Source: Gymnothorax reevesii (taxonomy: Eukaryota; Chordata; Actinopteri; Anguilliformes; Muraenidae). From it: 64,000 bases of DNA. A program made the position numbers and the translations under genes. Within the stretch, counting starts at the first letter, position 1. Each line of letters starts with the position of its first letter. The DNA lies in contig CM056583.1 in the NCBI GenBank assembly GCA_029721435.1, positions 77,503,120 to 77,567,119 of the forward strand, in the 5' to 3' direction. A model generated the notes under the pieces. It ran no database searches. It was given only the letters and a program-made list of their open reading frames with translations, and was not told where the DNA came from. Shown here piece after piece: positions 22,931 to 34,501 of the stretch.

Positions 22931-24199
22931 CTACTTGTTTGTTGAATTCCTCATTCACAAACTCATTTATTCTAAGTGACTAAATTAGCACTCAGATTAT
23001 TGTAATAAGAAAGCATAAATAATAAAGAATAATTAATTCTAGCTGTCCATCACCTTGTTATTTTTCCACTATCTAATTCAGAATGTGCACTCACACTTGT
23101 TTCCAATTTTTGCTCAATCCCTGTTTTGACACCTTTGCAATGTATTTGTTTGGAAACCATGGTATGTCACCGAAGCTTCCGCTGCAGGGGAGGGAAAAAT
23201 ATGAATTTTCTGTGATGGCTGTCTATCATCAATGGGTTTCTGACAAGCAGGCTGAGGAGCAAACTGACATTCATTCACCTGTGTGTGCTGTTGGCCAGGG
23301 GCACTTCTATTAGATTAAAAACAAAATAAAAGATGCAGTAATGCCTGAATGCACGTTTGTTCGAGCCATCTTAAAATTTAATTTTGAATATCATACTCGT
23401 GTATTAAATATTATTCCAGCCTCCACAGTTATCTACCTCATTGGGGGATTTATGTGCGCTCACATAATTACTCTGTACCAAGTGATAAATTAACATTAAT
23501 AATTCATGTGCATTTGGGAGGAGACCACCAGTGATTCCATTTCTACGTTTGCTCAGTAGTATCAAGCTTCAAATGGAATAATAAAATGTATAAATGCATA
23601 GCAATTCCAAATATTTACAAAAGGTAAATATATGCTGTTGTTGGATATTTGATGTGGATTAATTTACTCACTGAAACTTTTTGACAACTGCTGAACTCCA
23701 TGACTGTTAGTATGATTCAAAATGCAGAGCAAAATCAAGTGATCAAGATGGATATTCTACTTCCAGGACAATTTATCTCAAATCATGGCAGGTACAGTAC
23801 ACTTGCAACATTTCTCTGAAACTGTGGTGTACACGTCTGCATACAAATGTACGTACATCCAAAACGTTGGACAGAATCACAAAAAAGAAATACTGCTTAT
23901 GAGGACACTTTCATTTTTGTGCCTTCTGATCTTCCAGCATTCATTCAAAAACTGATAGCTAAAGCCTTTGTGAAGACCATAATACACTGAAAAGGACTAA
24001 ATGAGGACTCAATCACAATTATTCAGAAAGGTCTACATACTGGCAATATCTGTACTGCTAACCTTGACGATGGTAAAGACAACTATGTGTTAAAGTGTCC
24101 CAAACACAATTATTATTGTTTGACGTTCAGGAATACGCTCATAAAAACCTTCACACTCCAGCAAGACATAACCGCTCTTAATGTCAGGGACGAGCTTTG
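22931..24199. other. gene-free sequence
   Basis: Nothing identifiable. Open frames are short and without motifs. Confidence 0.45.
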
Positions 24200-24505
24200 C
24201 TAAAAATGCAAAAGAGAGCTCCAACTCTTCAACAGATTGATATCCATTATTATGCGGGACTCCAAACGGAGTTGGCTGGGTGAATCAGGGCCATAACATT
24301 TTCCGATGATGCTTGGGAAAATCGTGCACACTAACTGCCACCTGGTCATATTCCTGCCAGGTCCAAGTATCTCTGAAATGGGAAAGGCAGCATATATCGA
24401 GCTGATGTTACAGTTGGATGACTTGAACAGGCAGGCCCGCTGCGACAGAGAGCAGCCAAAAAACAGAGCCAAGAACAACAGCAGCAGAGTTATAAGGTTA
24501 GGCAT
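24200..24505 (-). CDS. hypothetical secreted-type ORF with signal peptide
   Basis: The frame opens at an ATG at 24505 with G at position -3. It begins MPNLITLLLLFLALFFGC, a classic hydrophobic signal peptide core, with likely cleavage after CSLS. The following part has three nearby cysteines (one inside the signal tail, then ACLF and NCNIS) and two N-glycosylation sequons (NIS and NMT). About 100 codons are open. An AG-GT at the RNMTR-W position could be a splice donor, so this may be the first coding exon of a secreted or membrane protein whose other exons lie outside or are unrecognised. I do not recognise the family. It could also be a chance frame, since leucine-rich stretches arise easily in such DNA. 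Confidence 0.3.
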   Translation of the reverse strand: MPNLITLLLLFLALFFGCSLSQRACLFKSSNCNISSIYAAFPISEILGPGRNMTRWQLVCTIFPSIIGKCYGPDSPSQLRLESRIIMDINLLKSWSSLLHF

Positions 24506-25310
24506 CACACGCTTACTCTGAAGAAATCAAAGAAAATATCATTAAGATGCTCAGTGAACGTGCTGCATTGTCCACAGCAGATGGGAAATCCTATTTGTTG
24601 CTGCACCGATCTGCTGCCTTTAGAAGAATGTGCTGAAATTACACTAAAAAACTTGCATAAAGAGCTATTCTTTCCCTCTCTTATTTTTTGTTGCCTTCCA
24701 CATGCCATTTAATCTTTCTTTCTTTAAGCCACCTGGGGAGCCTCATCTCCAGTTCTGTTATACAGAAGAATAGCAGGTCTCGGCAGCAAAATCTCATCAG
24801 TGTAAAGAAGTGAACAGGAAGACTTGTTTATGTTATATTCTTATGAGCTGTATTCTTTAAAAAAAAAACTTTAAAGTGACCGATGTGAATAGATGGTCTT
24901 TAAACACAACTGATATAATGGGAACTTGCATTGATTTACACTTTTGGGAAAATAAGATGTTGATGGACAGCGTAGTGCACACAACCATTGACTAAATTTA
25001 AAATGCAATATTTTTCATTATAAAACATATCAAATACATTTTAGGCAGAATCCCCAAGTACTTGTTTGCTTCTGTAGCTTTGTAAAAGGTCATAATAACT
25101 TGTCATACAAAAGATTACAGCAAGAGTCAAACAGGAAAAAGACAGGCATAAGACTATAATGCAGTACATTCCATTTAATTTTGATTTTGTGCTCTCTCGC
25201 ATTCAGTGAAACCTAATATGTTTGTGATAACAATGAAATCTTGGGAATTTTTTTATTTCAATTTTTTATTTATTTTTAATGATTTTATGGGTTTTTCATG
25301 GGGTCTGCTA
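24506..25310. other. gene-free sequence
   Basis: This would be the upstream side of the signal-peptide ORF. No promoter element could be singled out, and no repeat was recognised. Confidence 0.35.
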
Positions 25311-26145
25311 CAACCCCAATTCCAAAAAAGTTGGGATGCTGTGTAAATTTACAAATAAAAACAGAATGTAATGACTTGCAAATCTCATAAACCTACATTC
25401 TATTCACAATAGAACATTAACAACATATCAGATGTCGAAAGTGAGACATTATTCCATTTCATGAAAAATATTAGCTCATTTTGAATTTGATGGCAGCAAC
25501 ACATCTCAAACAAGGTGGGAGAGGAGCAGCAAAAGGCTGGAGAGGTAAGTTATACTGCAAAAAAAAACAGCTGGAGGAGAATTTGGCAATTAAGTGGGTT
25601 AATTGGCAACAGGTCAGTATCATGACAGGGTATAAAAAGAGCATTTTAGAGAGGCAGAGTCTAAGAAGTAAAGATGGACAGAGATTCTACAATCTGCAAA
25701 AGGTGGCATCGAAAAATTTCAATTTCGGAAAAATGTTCCTCAATGTAAAATTGCAATTGACTTTGAATCTACGGTGCATGATATCAGAAAAAGGTTCAGA
25801 GAATCTGGAGAAATCTCAGTGCGTACGGGACAAATCTGAGGGTCAATATTGGATGCTCATGCTTTTCGGGCCCTTGGAGGCACTGCATTAAAAACAGGCA
25901 ATGATTCTGCACTGGAATACACTGCATAGGCTCAAAAACCCTTCCAGAAATTCTTGTCTGTGAACACTGTTCGTAGTGCAATCTACAAATGTAAGGTAAA
26001 GCTGTATCATGCAAAGAAGAAGCCATATGCGAACACCAGCCAGAAACGCCACCATCTTCTCTGGGCCAAAGTTCATTTAAAATGGACCGAGGCAGAATGG
26101 AAAACTGTTCTCTGTCACAATAGCACATTCTTATTCAACATGTGA
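25311..26145 (+). pseudogene. Tc1-like transposon, 5' part with broken transposase
   Basis: The element starts after TA (25309-25310) with CAACCCCAATTCC, the same end as at 3394. The plus strand then carries decayed Tc1-type transposase in more than one frame. A helix-turn-helix part lies at about 25700-25860. Motifs TVRSAIYKCKVKLYHAKKK and LLWAKVHLKWTEAEWKTVL follow at 25960-26115. The next residues, where the family has a W-S-D-E block with the first catalytic Asp, read CHNS, so the catalytic Asp is gone. Everything after that point, including the rest of the catalytic domain and the second inverted end, is missing. The copy is a truncated relic. Confidence 0.75.
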
Positions 26146-27440
26146 TGCCAGATGTGACAATGACAATGTCACTTAGCTGACAATGTCACCCCTTAATAAA
26201 ACCTGGGAGTCTATATTTTATTGCAAATCAAGAATTATTTGTTGCTGAACAAAACAAAGAAAAATTGTGGCTTTTTTAAGTATGTCCTTTAAATACACTT
26301 AAAGTTGTTATACTCAAAACAACCTTATTGTGGCATTGTATCAGCCTTCATTAGCTGTACATCTGGCTCAAGTGCTGTGGGGATTATTAATTTTCATGGT
26401 TTGTGACAGATTTTGGAGGAGCTTGGTCCATATCACATCTCTGTGTCCAGGGCAGACCTGAAGAATCAGTCCCTCAACTTGCGAGCAGAAAGCAGCAGTT
26501 GTGAATGTAGGATCAGCATTTTCAGCCTGTTCTAATTGTTAACATTAGCTGGCCATTTCAGACTCAGCCTTTCAAAGCAATTTGCAGACCCTGCTGTTTC
26601 AATGTTACATTTTGAGCTTATTTGCAAAGCCCAAATGCTCTAAAATGGGTTGCAAATCAGCTTCTGGGGTGGAACTTCATCCATGGCATTAGAAAAAATT
26701 TATCATTTTAAATATATGACCAAAAAATATAAATAATTCTGAGGAAAGTAGGGGGTATTGTGCTCTTGAGGGGAATAAACTGTCTTCTGAGAGCAGTTTG
26801 CCTAACCCAGCAATTTGACATGAAGCCCCGAGGCAGGATTTTGTCACCCTAGAATTCAAACAGAGAAGATTTGTATCATCAGGTAAAGTGAGTTAAAGTG
26901 TGAGCCTTCAAGGGCAAGGTTGTTCACACACCTTTCCTCAAGTTTACATGTGAAAAATCATAATAATTATCATGTTGGTCATATATTCCTGAAAAATATT
27001 GCACAAACTACATTATTCTGCTCATTTGAGGTGTTGCAAAATGTTTTGGAAAAGTTTGATCAACTCTCTCATGAAGCAGAAAATGTGTGAACAGTACAAA
27101 TTATGGTCACACCCGGGCCACACTGCCTGCCTGAGCAGAGTGCGTGCGTTGCGGTTATTGAAACGCTGCAGCATGTGAGCATGTGGGGTCCATGCCGACA
27201 GCGTTTCTGCTGGCAGCCCTATCTTTCAACAGTAGGTGCACTCACACGGCGCTTAATATTCTGATTATAATCAATTTTAAAGCCCAAATGGGACCAAATA
27301 CTGCATGTAAACACCTCAATCAGAATAAAGACCCAAACCAATTTCAATTGGTTGCAGGGAGATAGAATAAGCCTTTTTTATTAACTAATCATAAGAAATA
27401 ATTGTAGCATGAAAACAATTTACCTGATTACTTTCTGGCT
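26146..27440. other. gene-free sequence
   Basis: A short repeated GACAATGTCAC motif sits at 26160-26185 next to the transposon break. Otherwise no feature was recognised. Confidence 0.4.
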
Positions 27441-27842
27441 GGGTTCCTTCTTTTATTTATTTATTTATTTATTTATTTTTAGACATGACACAACAACAAC
27501 CACACAAAAAGCAAAAAAAAAAAAAAACTAACAAAACAACCTATATATCTGCTCTCAGGTCCATCTGTTATACCTCGTCATAGATAATTCTTAAACTCAA
27601 AGCTCACATGAGTTTGCCATGTTTTTGTAAATTCGGGGAGTTTACCTTTGCATTTTTAATAAATTTTATCCAGTGTAAGGTAGCTTGAAATTTCATTCCA
27701 CCAATGGATTAATACTGGAGGATTGGAGGCTTTCCAGTTTAAAGCTATACATTTCCTAGCTGCCAACATAGCAAGATCTATATACCTAACGTTACTTTCA
27801 TTTTTGTTCCACTTGCCCATCAAGCTAGTTCCATTAGGGCCA
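27441..27842 (-). pseudogene. L1/Tx1-type LINE, 3' end of ORF2
   Basis: ORF2 of L1-type LINEs encodes endonuclease and reverse transcriptase. On the minus strand 27842-27578 reads the ORF2 C-terminus, with ARKCIALNWKASNPP, then HWWNEISSYLTLDK, then LPEFTKTWQTHVSF before the terminal stop. This is the tail pattern of fish L1 elements. One in-frame stop interrupts it (27656-27658). The (AAATA)n-like tract at 27451-27480 forms the A-rich tail on that strand. The element is severely 5'-truncated, as LINE insertions usually are. Confidence 0.75.
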
Positions 27843-28499
27843 CCTTAGGTAAGAGACATAACCGTGGGGACAACCGTGGTGGCTGGACTCCTTCTTTGCA
27901 GGCACATACCTTGATGTAAATGCTGTACTGATCCTCAGCGGAGAATTTGTTTTTAGGCCGTGGCTATGGGTAGGGTCTCACATCAGTAGTCCATGGGCTA
28001 AAGGTACGGAGCAGTATCAATAGCCAGCATCCTAAATATATGGATGGAAATTCCTGATGACATCATGAAAGTGGACAAAGCAGTAACCAGAGTTCAAGGG
28101 CATACAAATATTGCTCTAACCCTAATGAACCTGAGTGAAATTGGCGCAAGATGGCAGGCTGATCTCTCACCCTAGACATTATAAAGCAACGTTTGGGCAG
28201 GTAGTCTGGTTGTCAGTATAAATCTGGGACTGGAGATATGTCCCATCACTATTGAACAGCATAAGCATCTTCATAGACTTCAATTCAAACCTGACAGTAT
28301 TTGATGACATCAGTAAACACAAGAAACAGATGTTTTATGAGTGAATTTAACCAATGCGCTACCACAACTGCTGTGAAAATAGTGATCTCAGACTCTGTCT
28401 GCCCCTAACGGCATCCTAAACCTTAAAATGCCAACCCCAGCCCAAAATCAAAATTTAAAGGCCCATTTAGCATTGTCAAAAGTTATTGCTTTAATAGCT
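27843..28499. other. gene-free sequence
   Basis: It lies between the LINE end and the retroelement gag remnant. It may hold later, unreadable parts of the latter. No motif was seen. Confidence 0.35.
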
Positions 28500-29260
28500 C
28501 AGCACCACTTATAAAAAAAATAGCTCTTTTCTCCTGAGAAAACTCAACAAAGGTCTGGGTTATTTTTTCCCAAGTTTTCTAAATTGCTCTCTGTAAGCCG
28601 GTGGCACTAATTCATAAACATGTAGGACAGTGGCTTTCCCAATTTCATAATCTATACTCCTCTCAGTTGAAAGTGAATTTCATGTGAACTTTTTGAGTTT
28701 TCCCGATGGCTTGCACTGCGGCGAAAAAGGCCGCACGCTGTTTTGGCCAGTTTAATGTAGCCGCAGTGGGTTCAAATGCAGTGAAACATGAATCTACTTC
28801 AGACTCTCTGAAAGGTAGGACCAGTATAATGTGTCTGCTCACATCAAAGCTGTCTTGGGGCCTACAGACAGAGGACTTTGAGGTTGAAGGGCCAGCAGCT
28901 ACAGCGACTCTCCGCTTTGAATCCAGAGCTTTTACCTTCAGATGCATGGCTTCCACCATCTCCTGAGCTCTACCCTCTTTATGTGCAGAGGTACCTTCAG
29001 CTCCTCTGCAGTGCTGCTTTGAGCTGGGAGGTCTCTGAGTGGAACAGTAATACCTGATAAGTCACCTGGCTCAACTGCCTGTAGTAGCTGGCTCACCAAG
29101 CATACCCCTTTCAGTCAGCTTTTCACAAAGGTCTTTCGGCTCTTCTTCAGAGGCATTTAGTGGTACTTGCACAACAAAGAAATTTGCAATTCTGCTTTCT
29201 AACCTCTTTCAAGTTTCTTGAGTAGGATTAGTGGTAAAGACTTCTGACTTTAACTCCATC
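28500..29260 (-). pseudogene. LTR-retrotransposon gag remnant
   Basis: The minus strand encodes a capsid-like gag in pieces. One frame (28959-28663) includes FDVSRHIILVLPFRESEVDS and FEPTAATLNWPK. It continues in another frame near 28680-28560 with SIDYEIGKATVLHVYELVPP and AYREQFRKLGKK. This order matches the gag of fish retrotransposons with an [IL]-x-L-V-P-x-F start. At least one frameshift lies near 28675 and a stop follows. Upstream text to 29260 fits the gag N-terminal coiled part but is not clean. It sits directly downstream of the LTR at 29280-30112, the expected 5' order. Confidence 0.7.
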
Positions 29261-29279
29261 CCCCACCAAAGGAAAAAAA

Positions 29280-30112
29280 AACTTCCAACTGGAAAAGCAG
29301 AGATACAGAAAAGACTTACCAAATTAGAAAAAAAAAAAACTTACTAAATTTATTCAACACAAAGGCAATGGATTTTAGAAAGAATGGACATGCCCCCGAA
29401 TCATGTCCTCGGGCTCCAGGAAATGTAGACACAACATGATGTGAGACCCCCACTCTTCCCACTCCCAAGAAAGCCAGAAGCACACGCTAAATCAGAGTTA
29501 AAGCAGCAGTTTTAGTGAACTGGAGAAAAGCAAAATGCCATTCAATGAACTAAAAATTGTGTAGATAAACCCTCATCTTCCCCAAAAGAAAAGAAAATCT
29601 TAAACAAATGACAGATCTCTTACTTGAGCTTGAGCTCCTAAGCGACTAAAAGAAAAGAAAAAGGACAGAACATAAAAGCCGCTCACTCCTACTCTGAAGC
29701 TAAAGTGCTCCATACACACAGTGAGTCCATTTACAACCATATTTTCAAACTGACAGTCATCAAACAAACTAAATCAAAACTAGCTGATTAACAAACCACA
29801 CAAAAGGCCAGAACAAGTTACAGAAGCGATCCTGATACAATTACACAGACTAATGCTGGACAGAGCAAGTGAAAGGGGGAGAATTGGCAACGGGTGCTGC
29901 ACTTAAAGTGGAGATGTCGTGGTGGTCCAATCAGGCAGCAGCAATTCTGTTTGAAAGTTACAATCAGCAGCAGCCCTCGCCTCAGCTGTATCAGCATCTG
30001 ATTTACACTGACACTCGCACAAACACAGACACACACCCTCACACTGCAGGGGAAGAGACAAAGCTGCACAATAAAAGAGCAGCAATGGCAAATATGACCC
30101 AGGGTCATAACA
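29280..30112 (-). repeat. 5' LTR and leader of the gag-bearing retroelement
   Basis: On the minus strand the segment starts at 30112 with TGTTATGACCCTGGGTCA, a usual LTR beginning. It runs to an AATAAA (TTTATT at 29349-29354, plus strand) followed by T-rich DNA, with the gag remnant beyond. The exact 3' terminus and primer-binding site could not be fixed, so the last bases may be leader. The two minus-strand open frames at 29818-30108 are LTR sequence and not genes. Confidence 0.55.
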
Positions 30113-30853
30113 ATATTACACGGATAGTAGCTAACATGTTGCTGCTAGCTACGAAATGTTCCGCCGCAGGATCAGCCCATGGATATGCAACGATGGTCAA
30201 TTTGAAAATTTATCAATAGTTGGGTAAAAGTGATTTGAAAATCTGCAAACAACTGTAGTTGCTGTTACAAACAACTACAAGGAAAAAAAAATTAAGTTTA
30301 TGTTTGTCAATCGATGATCACAAAAAATAAAACGATCACCTCAGTCTGAAGTCACTATTGGGCATGAAGTCACCTGTAGGCCGAGGTTTAAACTTAAGGT
30401 TAAGGCAAAGATTTGGTTAACCCATTGAGACCCAGGGCATCCTCGAAAGGAGCCTATTCTCATCCCGACTCATCATATGTGACACTACCGGACTAAGCAT
30501 CGGTTTTGGATGAAAATAGAGGCTTTTGAAGCCCTTATTTGATGCCAGTGTTCAAACAAACCCTACCCCCTATATCTTGACCCTTGCCCAAACCCTGACC
30601 GTAGGCATAAAATAAGGACACCAAAAGCCTCCTTTTGATTCGTATTTTGTTGCTCAGCCAGGTAGCATCACAAAATAATGAGAAAGCCTAACAAAACCTG
30701 AGGCATTGCTTGAAAACAAACGCGTGGTTTTCACTGTTACGTGAAACTGTTGGCTTTTGTTGGAAATAGTTTCCTTTACCTGAATGTCCATTTGCATATT
30801 TAAAAAAAAAACAGAAAAAGAAGGAAAACTAGAAAAGCACTCAGAGAGCGCAG
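30113..30853. other. gene-free sequence with a small inverted repeat
   Basis: Arms at about 30511-30541 and 30607-30639 share GAGGCTTTTG and CCTTATTT as reverse complements, separated by about 65 bases. It could be a decayed MITE. No gene was seen. Confidence 0.45.
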
Positions 30854-31134
30854 AACCTCCGCCAGGAGGCAGCAAAGCCAAAAGCACGGCGATTGGAACT
30901 CCGGCCCATTGGAAAGACTTGAAATCTTGAACTTTGGCGTATATCTCAGCAGTACTTTGGCCTAGATATGCCAAAATTCAATCACCTCTTCCTTGAGTTA
31001 ATACCCACCTACCCTGAAAATTTCGTCAAAATCCGGCCAGAAGTTTTTGAGTTATGTTGTACACAAACACACCAACAAACAAACAAACCAATAAACAAAC
31101 GGCACCGAAAACATATACCTCCATGGCGGAGGTT
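30854..31134. mobile_element. MITE-like element with AACCTCCGCCA ends
   Basis: AACCTCCGCCA at 30854-30864 is exactly mirrored by TGGCGGAGGTT at 31124-31134. The interior includes GAGTTATGTTG and an (AAAC)n-rich tract, as in the element at 15144-15568. It is 281 bases long. Open frames within it are chance. Confidence 0.65.
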
Positions 31135-32540
31135 AAAAATGGAAAAATATCCAATTTACAGTGATTTATTTACAAGTTCCAGATTACAAAATAAAAGTTT
31201 CAGTTATGTTGCTTCCCCTGACTAGATCGTCACCCATTGTCACCGTCGGAAGTGGAGCTTTTTTTTTGGGTCAACACTGAGGCTAAAACGTTTTTCTTAA
31301 AAACACAAACCCCATAATGCCGTTAACTTTTCCCACATGTATTATAGTGAATCATTATGTTCATCGGTCATATTTCCCAAAAATTGTGTTGGAATCAAAT
31401 ACTGCGGTAAAATAAACGTGGTGCAGCCCTGGCCAACTTTGAATTCTTTGACATAAACTTAAAATAAAAGAAAAGTAGGCCTAATGATTGGTATTCTGCC
31501 TACTGGAATTCAAGATTAGGCATTTACATAAACAATACTGGAAATGTTGAGTGATCTCCTTTCATGTCCTTGTCATATTATATAGATATAGACATTAAAA
31601 CTGTGGTCATAGGTGTATATATTGCTTGCATAATGTCAATATGGTTGTCACAGATCATTTTCACTGTCTACTTTTGCTGAGAATTGCGCATGAGCCGCAG
31701 GGAAAAAAAAAAAAAAAAAAGTGAAACGCCGAATCTCCAAATAAGGCGCAGCTGCAGTCAAGCTGCTCATGAGGGCTGTGTGGCTGCTCGATCTTGTTAA
31801 CATGGGTACGGAAATGAAAAGCAAAAGGTTCCGCAACTCACATGCACTGCTCATGTAGGCCGTGTGGCCCTGGCGTCAGTTGCACTGTTTGACATTTTTA
31901 AACACTTTTCAGACCATCTGATGTCTTGGATCTAAAGAAGTTGTGCGCCAATTTTCGTACTATTTGAATGAACTTTTGTCAAGAAATAGATGTTAATTGA
32001 ATTTGTCTTTTTTGGAATAATATATAATATAATAATTACAATTGTGTTATTAATATATTATATAATTATAATATACTGTTGAACAACACTATACTGGCAC
32101 TCGCTATCATCAGCATGATCAAAAGCAACAGAAATGACCTTTGTAGACGTAGGTGAGCGACAAATGACCATCGGCAAAGAGAAGGTAATTGCACGATAAA
32201 GTCCATCTGCGAATGAACCACTTAGATCTGGCCACTCCCATTATAGGAGGGCTGAAACAATATTACAATAATCAGAAACCATCTGTTGACGTATTGGCGG
32301 AAAATTTGTTAAGGCCTTTCAGGTATCATATCTACTTTTTTTGTGCAATGTCACAATGCTTTCATTGTCAATGATGTGACACTTTTTTGTCAAATAATCC
32401 TGCCTTCAGTATTTGAGCAAAATTTTACGGTCAATCGCGAAACGGTATAAAGCATAAAAATTCCAAAAAGATATTATTTTTCTGAGTTTGCCCAAAGTTG
32501 CTCTATGTTGGTGATGATTGCTCATCTCAAAATAAATAAA
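31135..32540. other. gene-free sequence, hAT-like end
   Basis: GTGCAGCCCTG near 31421-31431 looks like the right end of a common fish hAT MITE (CAGGGCTGCAC), but its partner end was not found. An 18-base A run lies near 31705, and TATA-rich DNA at 32020-32080. A 61-codon frame at 32189-32374 has no domain. Confidence 0.35.
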
Positions 32541-32555
32541 TAGATAGATAGATAT

Positions 32556-32619
<64 letters not shown>
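32541..32619 (+). repeat. (GATA)n microsatellite
   Basis: About 19 near-perfect TAGA/GATA units with one interruption (ATATATAG). Confidence 0.95.
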
Positions 32620-34310
32620 TGCTTGGACCCATAATATTAGCAAGGCAAAATACAGGAAGTACTGGCAGCAGAGCTGCCTAGCCCTTTTTTATAATTCAGC
32701 GGCAAGTCATGTAAGGCTAATGCCTGCCAGGGGCCCTTTTAGGTCATTATTGTCAAATTGGATTGCTTTGATATTGAGCATTTTGTGCCAGCTTACATGT
32801 AATAGGAGCAATGACTGAAAACAATTAGTCTTTGTCAAATCCAACCATCATACATTCAAAGTCCTATACCCTTGAAGGTAAACAGTGAGAGCGACATGGA
32901 GTAACAATAATGTGAAACAAAATATGACTACAAATGGCAGGCCTGGGCTCAGTTACCTGCCTTGGCCCCCAGAAACTCAATCTCTCGCGTGACACGGAAG
33001 AGTGCACTCTATTTTCCCACCACCACCACCTGGCCTATCTCTCAAAAAACACCCTGTGAATTGCAGGCAGCCATCAGATAGATACTGATGTTTAGCATGG
33101 ACTTCCACTGCTTGAATCTAAGGTTGAAGATCAAAGCACATCAACACAACACCCTTCTGGGCCCTGAGTGGACCCAGTCTGCTACCCGTCGTCTATTTAC
33201 TCCGCTAGGGCATGGATGGAGAAAAAAAAAATCCTTGCCAGCAAAATTCATGATTAAAGAAGAGCAGAAAACAGCAATATTAATGATAAAAAATTCCCCA
33301 AATTTTCAATGTCATTTAAAAAAAAAATGGCTGCTCGTCATACATGCCACATTATTCACAGGGTAAATATCCCTCAAAGTCTGTTGGCATCCTAGTACGT
33401 TTGTACATATGTCACACAGGAGTGAGGCAAGTAACAGTACAATGTCTTGATGCAAAGTTTATGTTAATAAAGTAAGATTTTGATATTTATGCAGCTATTT
33501 AGTGATTTCTGTCACTGTGCACGACTCAGTAGATAATGCTGAAAATTGATTTTAGTACTTTAGAAAAGAGTTGTAGATCGAGAACAGTGGTTTCCAATGC
33601 TGAGACCCGTGGAGTGTGCAATTTTCTTCAGGACTAACCTGTGAGTCACAAGATTCAAGTAATCAGGAACTTGGGGATTTGCAATCAGCACCTTTTGTGT
33701 GTTAGTGCGGTGTTAGAACAAAATGTTCACCCCTCAAGCCCAAACTACAGAATTTGAAACCGCCAGTGTATTAATACACTGAATTGATGAAAGAATGCAG
33801 AAATCCTGCGCATGCAACATCCCATTCCAAAATTGTGGCCATTAATAAGGAGTTGGTCCCCCCTTTTCAGTTATTAGACTCTTTTGGGAAGCCTTAGATG
33901 TGAAAACATTGCAGGATATTTGCAACCATTCCATCTGCAAAAGCACTGGAGAGTTTGCGCAGTGATGGCAACAGACCATATGTGCAATTCACTCTAAGCA
34001 CTGTAATGCTGTGATAAAAACAGGGCTTCCCCAAACTGCTGGAAGCGTAGAATAATTTGGAATGTGATTGAATGATACAGCATCAAGATTCTTCAGCTAA
34101 ATAAAAAGCTCTAGCCTTAATGAAAAATATACCCAAACTAATGAGTGTACACAAACCTTTGGTCATATGTTGTGAAACGTACTTATCCAGCATCAGAAAG
34201 GAGTGCTGTGGATTGATCCTCATTATTTGTTACATTTGACGGTAAACCCTATTATAGGTTGGGCATGTGGCAAGTTATGTGAGAAAAAACAAGTCGACAT
34301 GGTCTGCAAC
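32620..34310. other. gene-free sequence
   Basis: A (CCA)n-like patch lies near 33020. No gene or named repeat was recognised. Confidence 0.45.
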
Positions 34311-34501
34311 ATCCCCCGCCAATCGTGCGGTTCTCATTTTCGAACTCAATCAAGGCCTTTATGGTCTGAAGCTACACACCAAATTTGGTTGCTGTATCTG
34401 TAGTAGTTTCTGAGTAAAGCTGTCCCCTTTATCTCGGACGGACGGACGGACGGACGGAGGTCAAACCTATATCCCCCTCCCACTTCGTGTTGGCGGGGGA
34501 T
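34311..34501. mobile_element. 191-bp MITE-like element with ATCCCCCGCCAA ends
   Basis: ATCCCCCGCCAA at 34311-34322 is exactly mirrored by TTGGCGGGGGAT at 34490-34501. A (GGAC)n run at 34436-34458 lies inside near the right end. The flanks do not show a clear target duplication. The end motif is of the same C/G-rich GCCAA type as the elements at 15144 and 30854, hinting at a related group. Confidence 0.7.
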
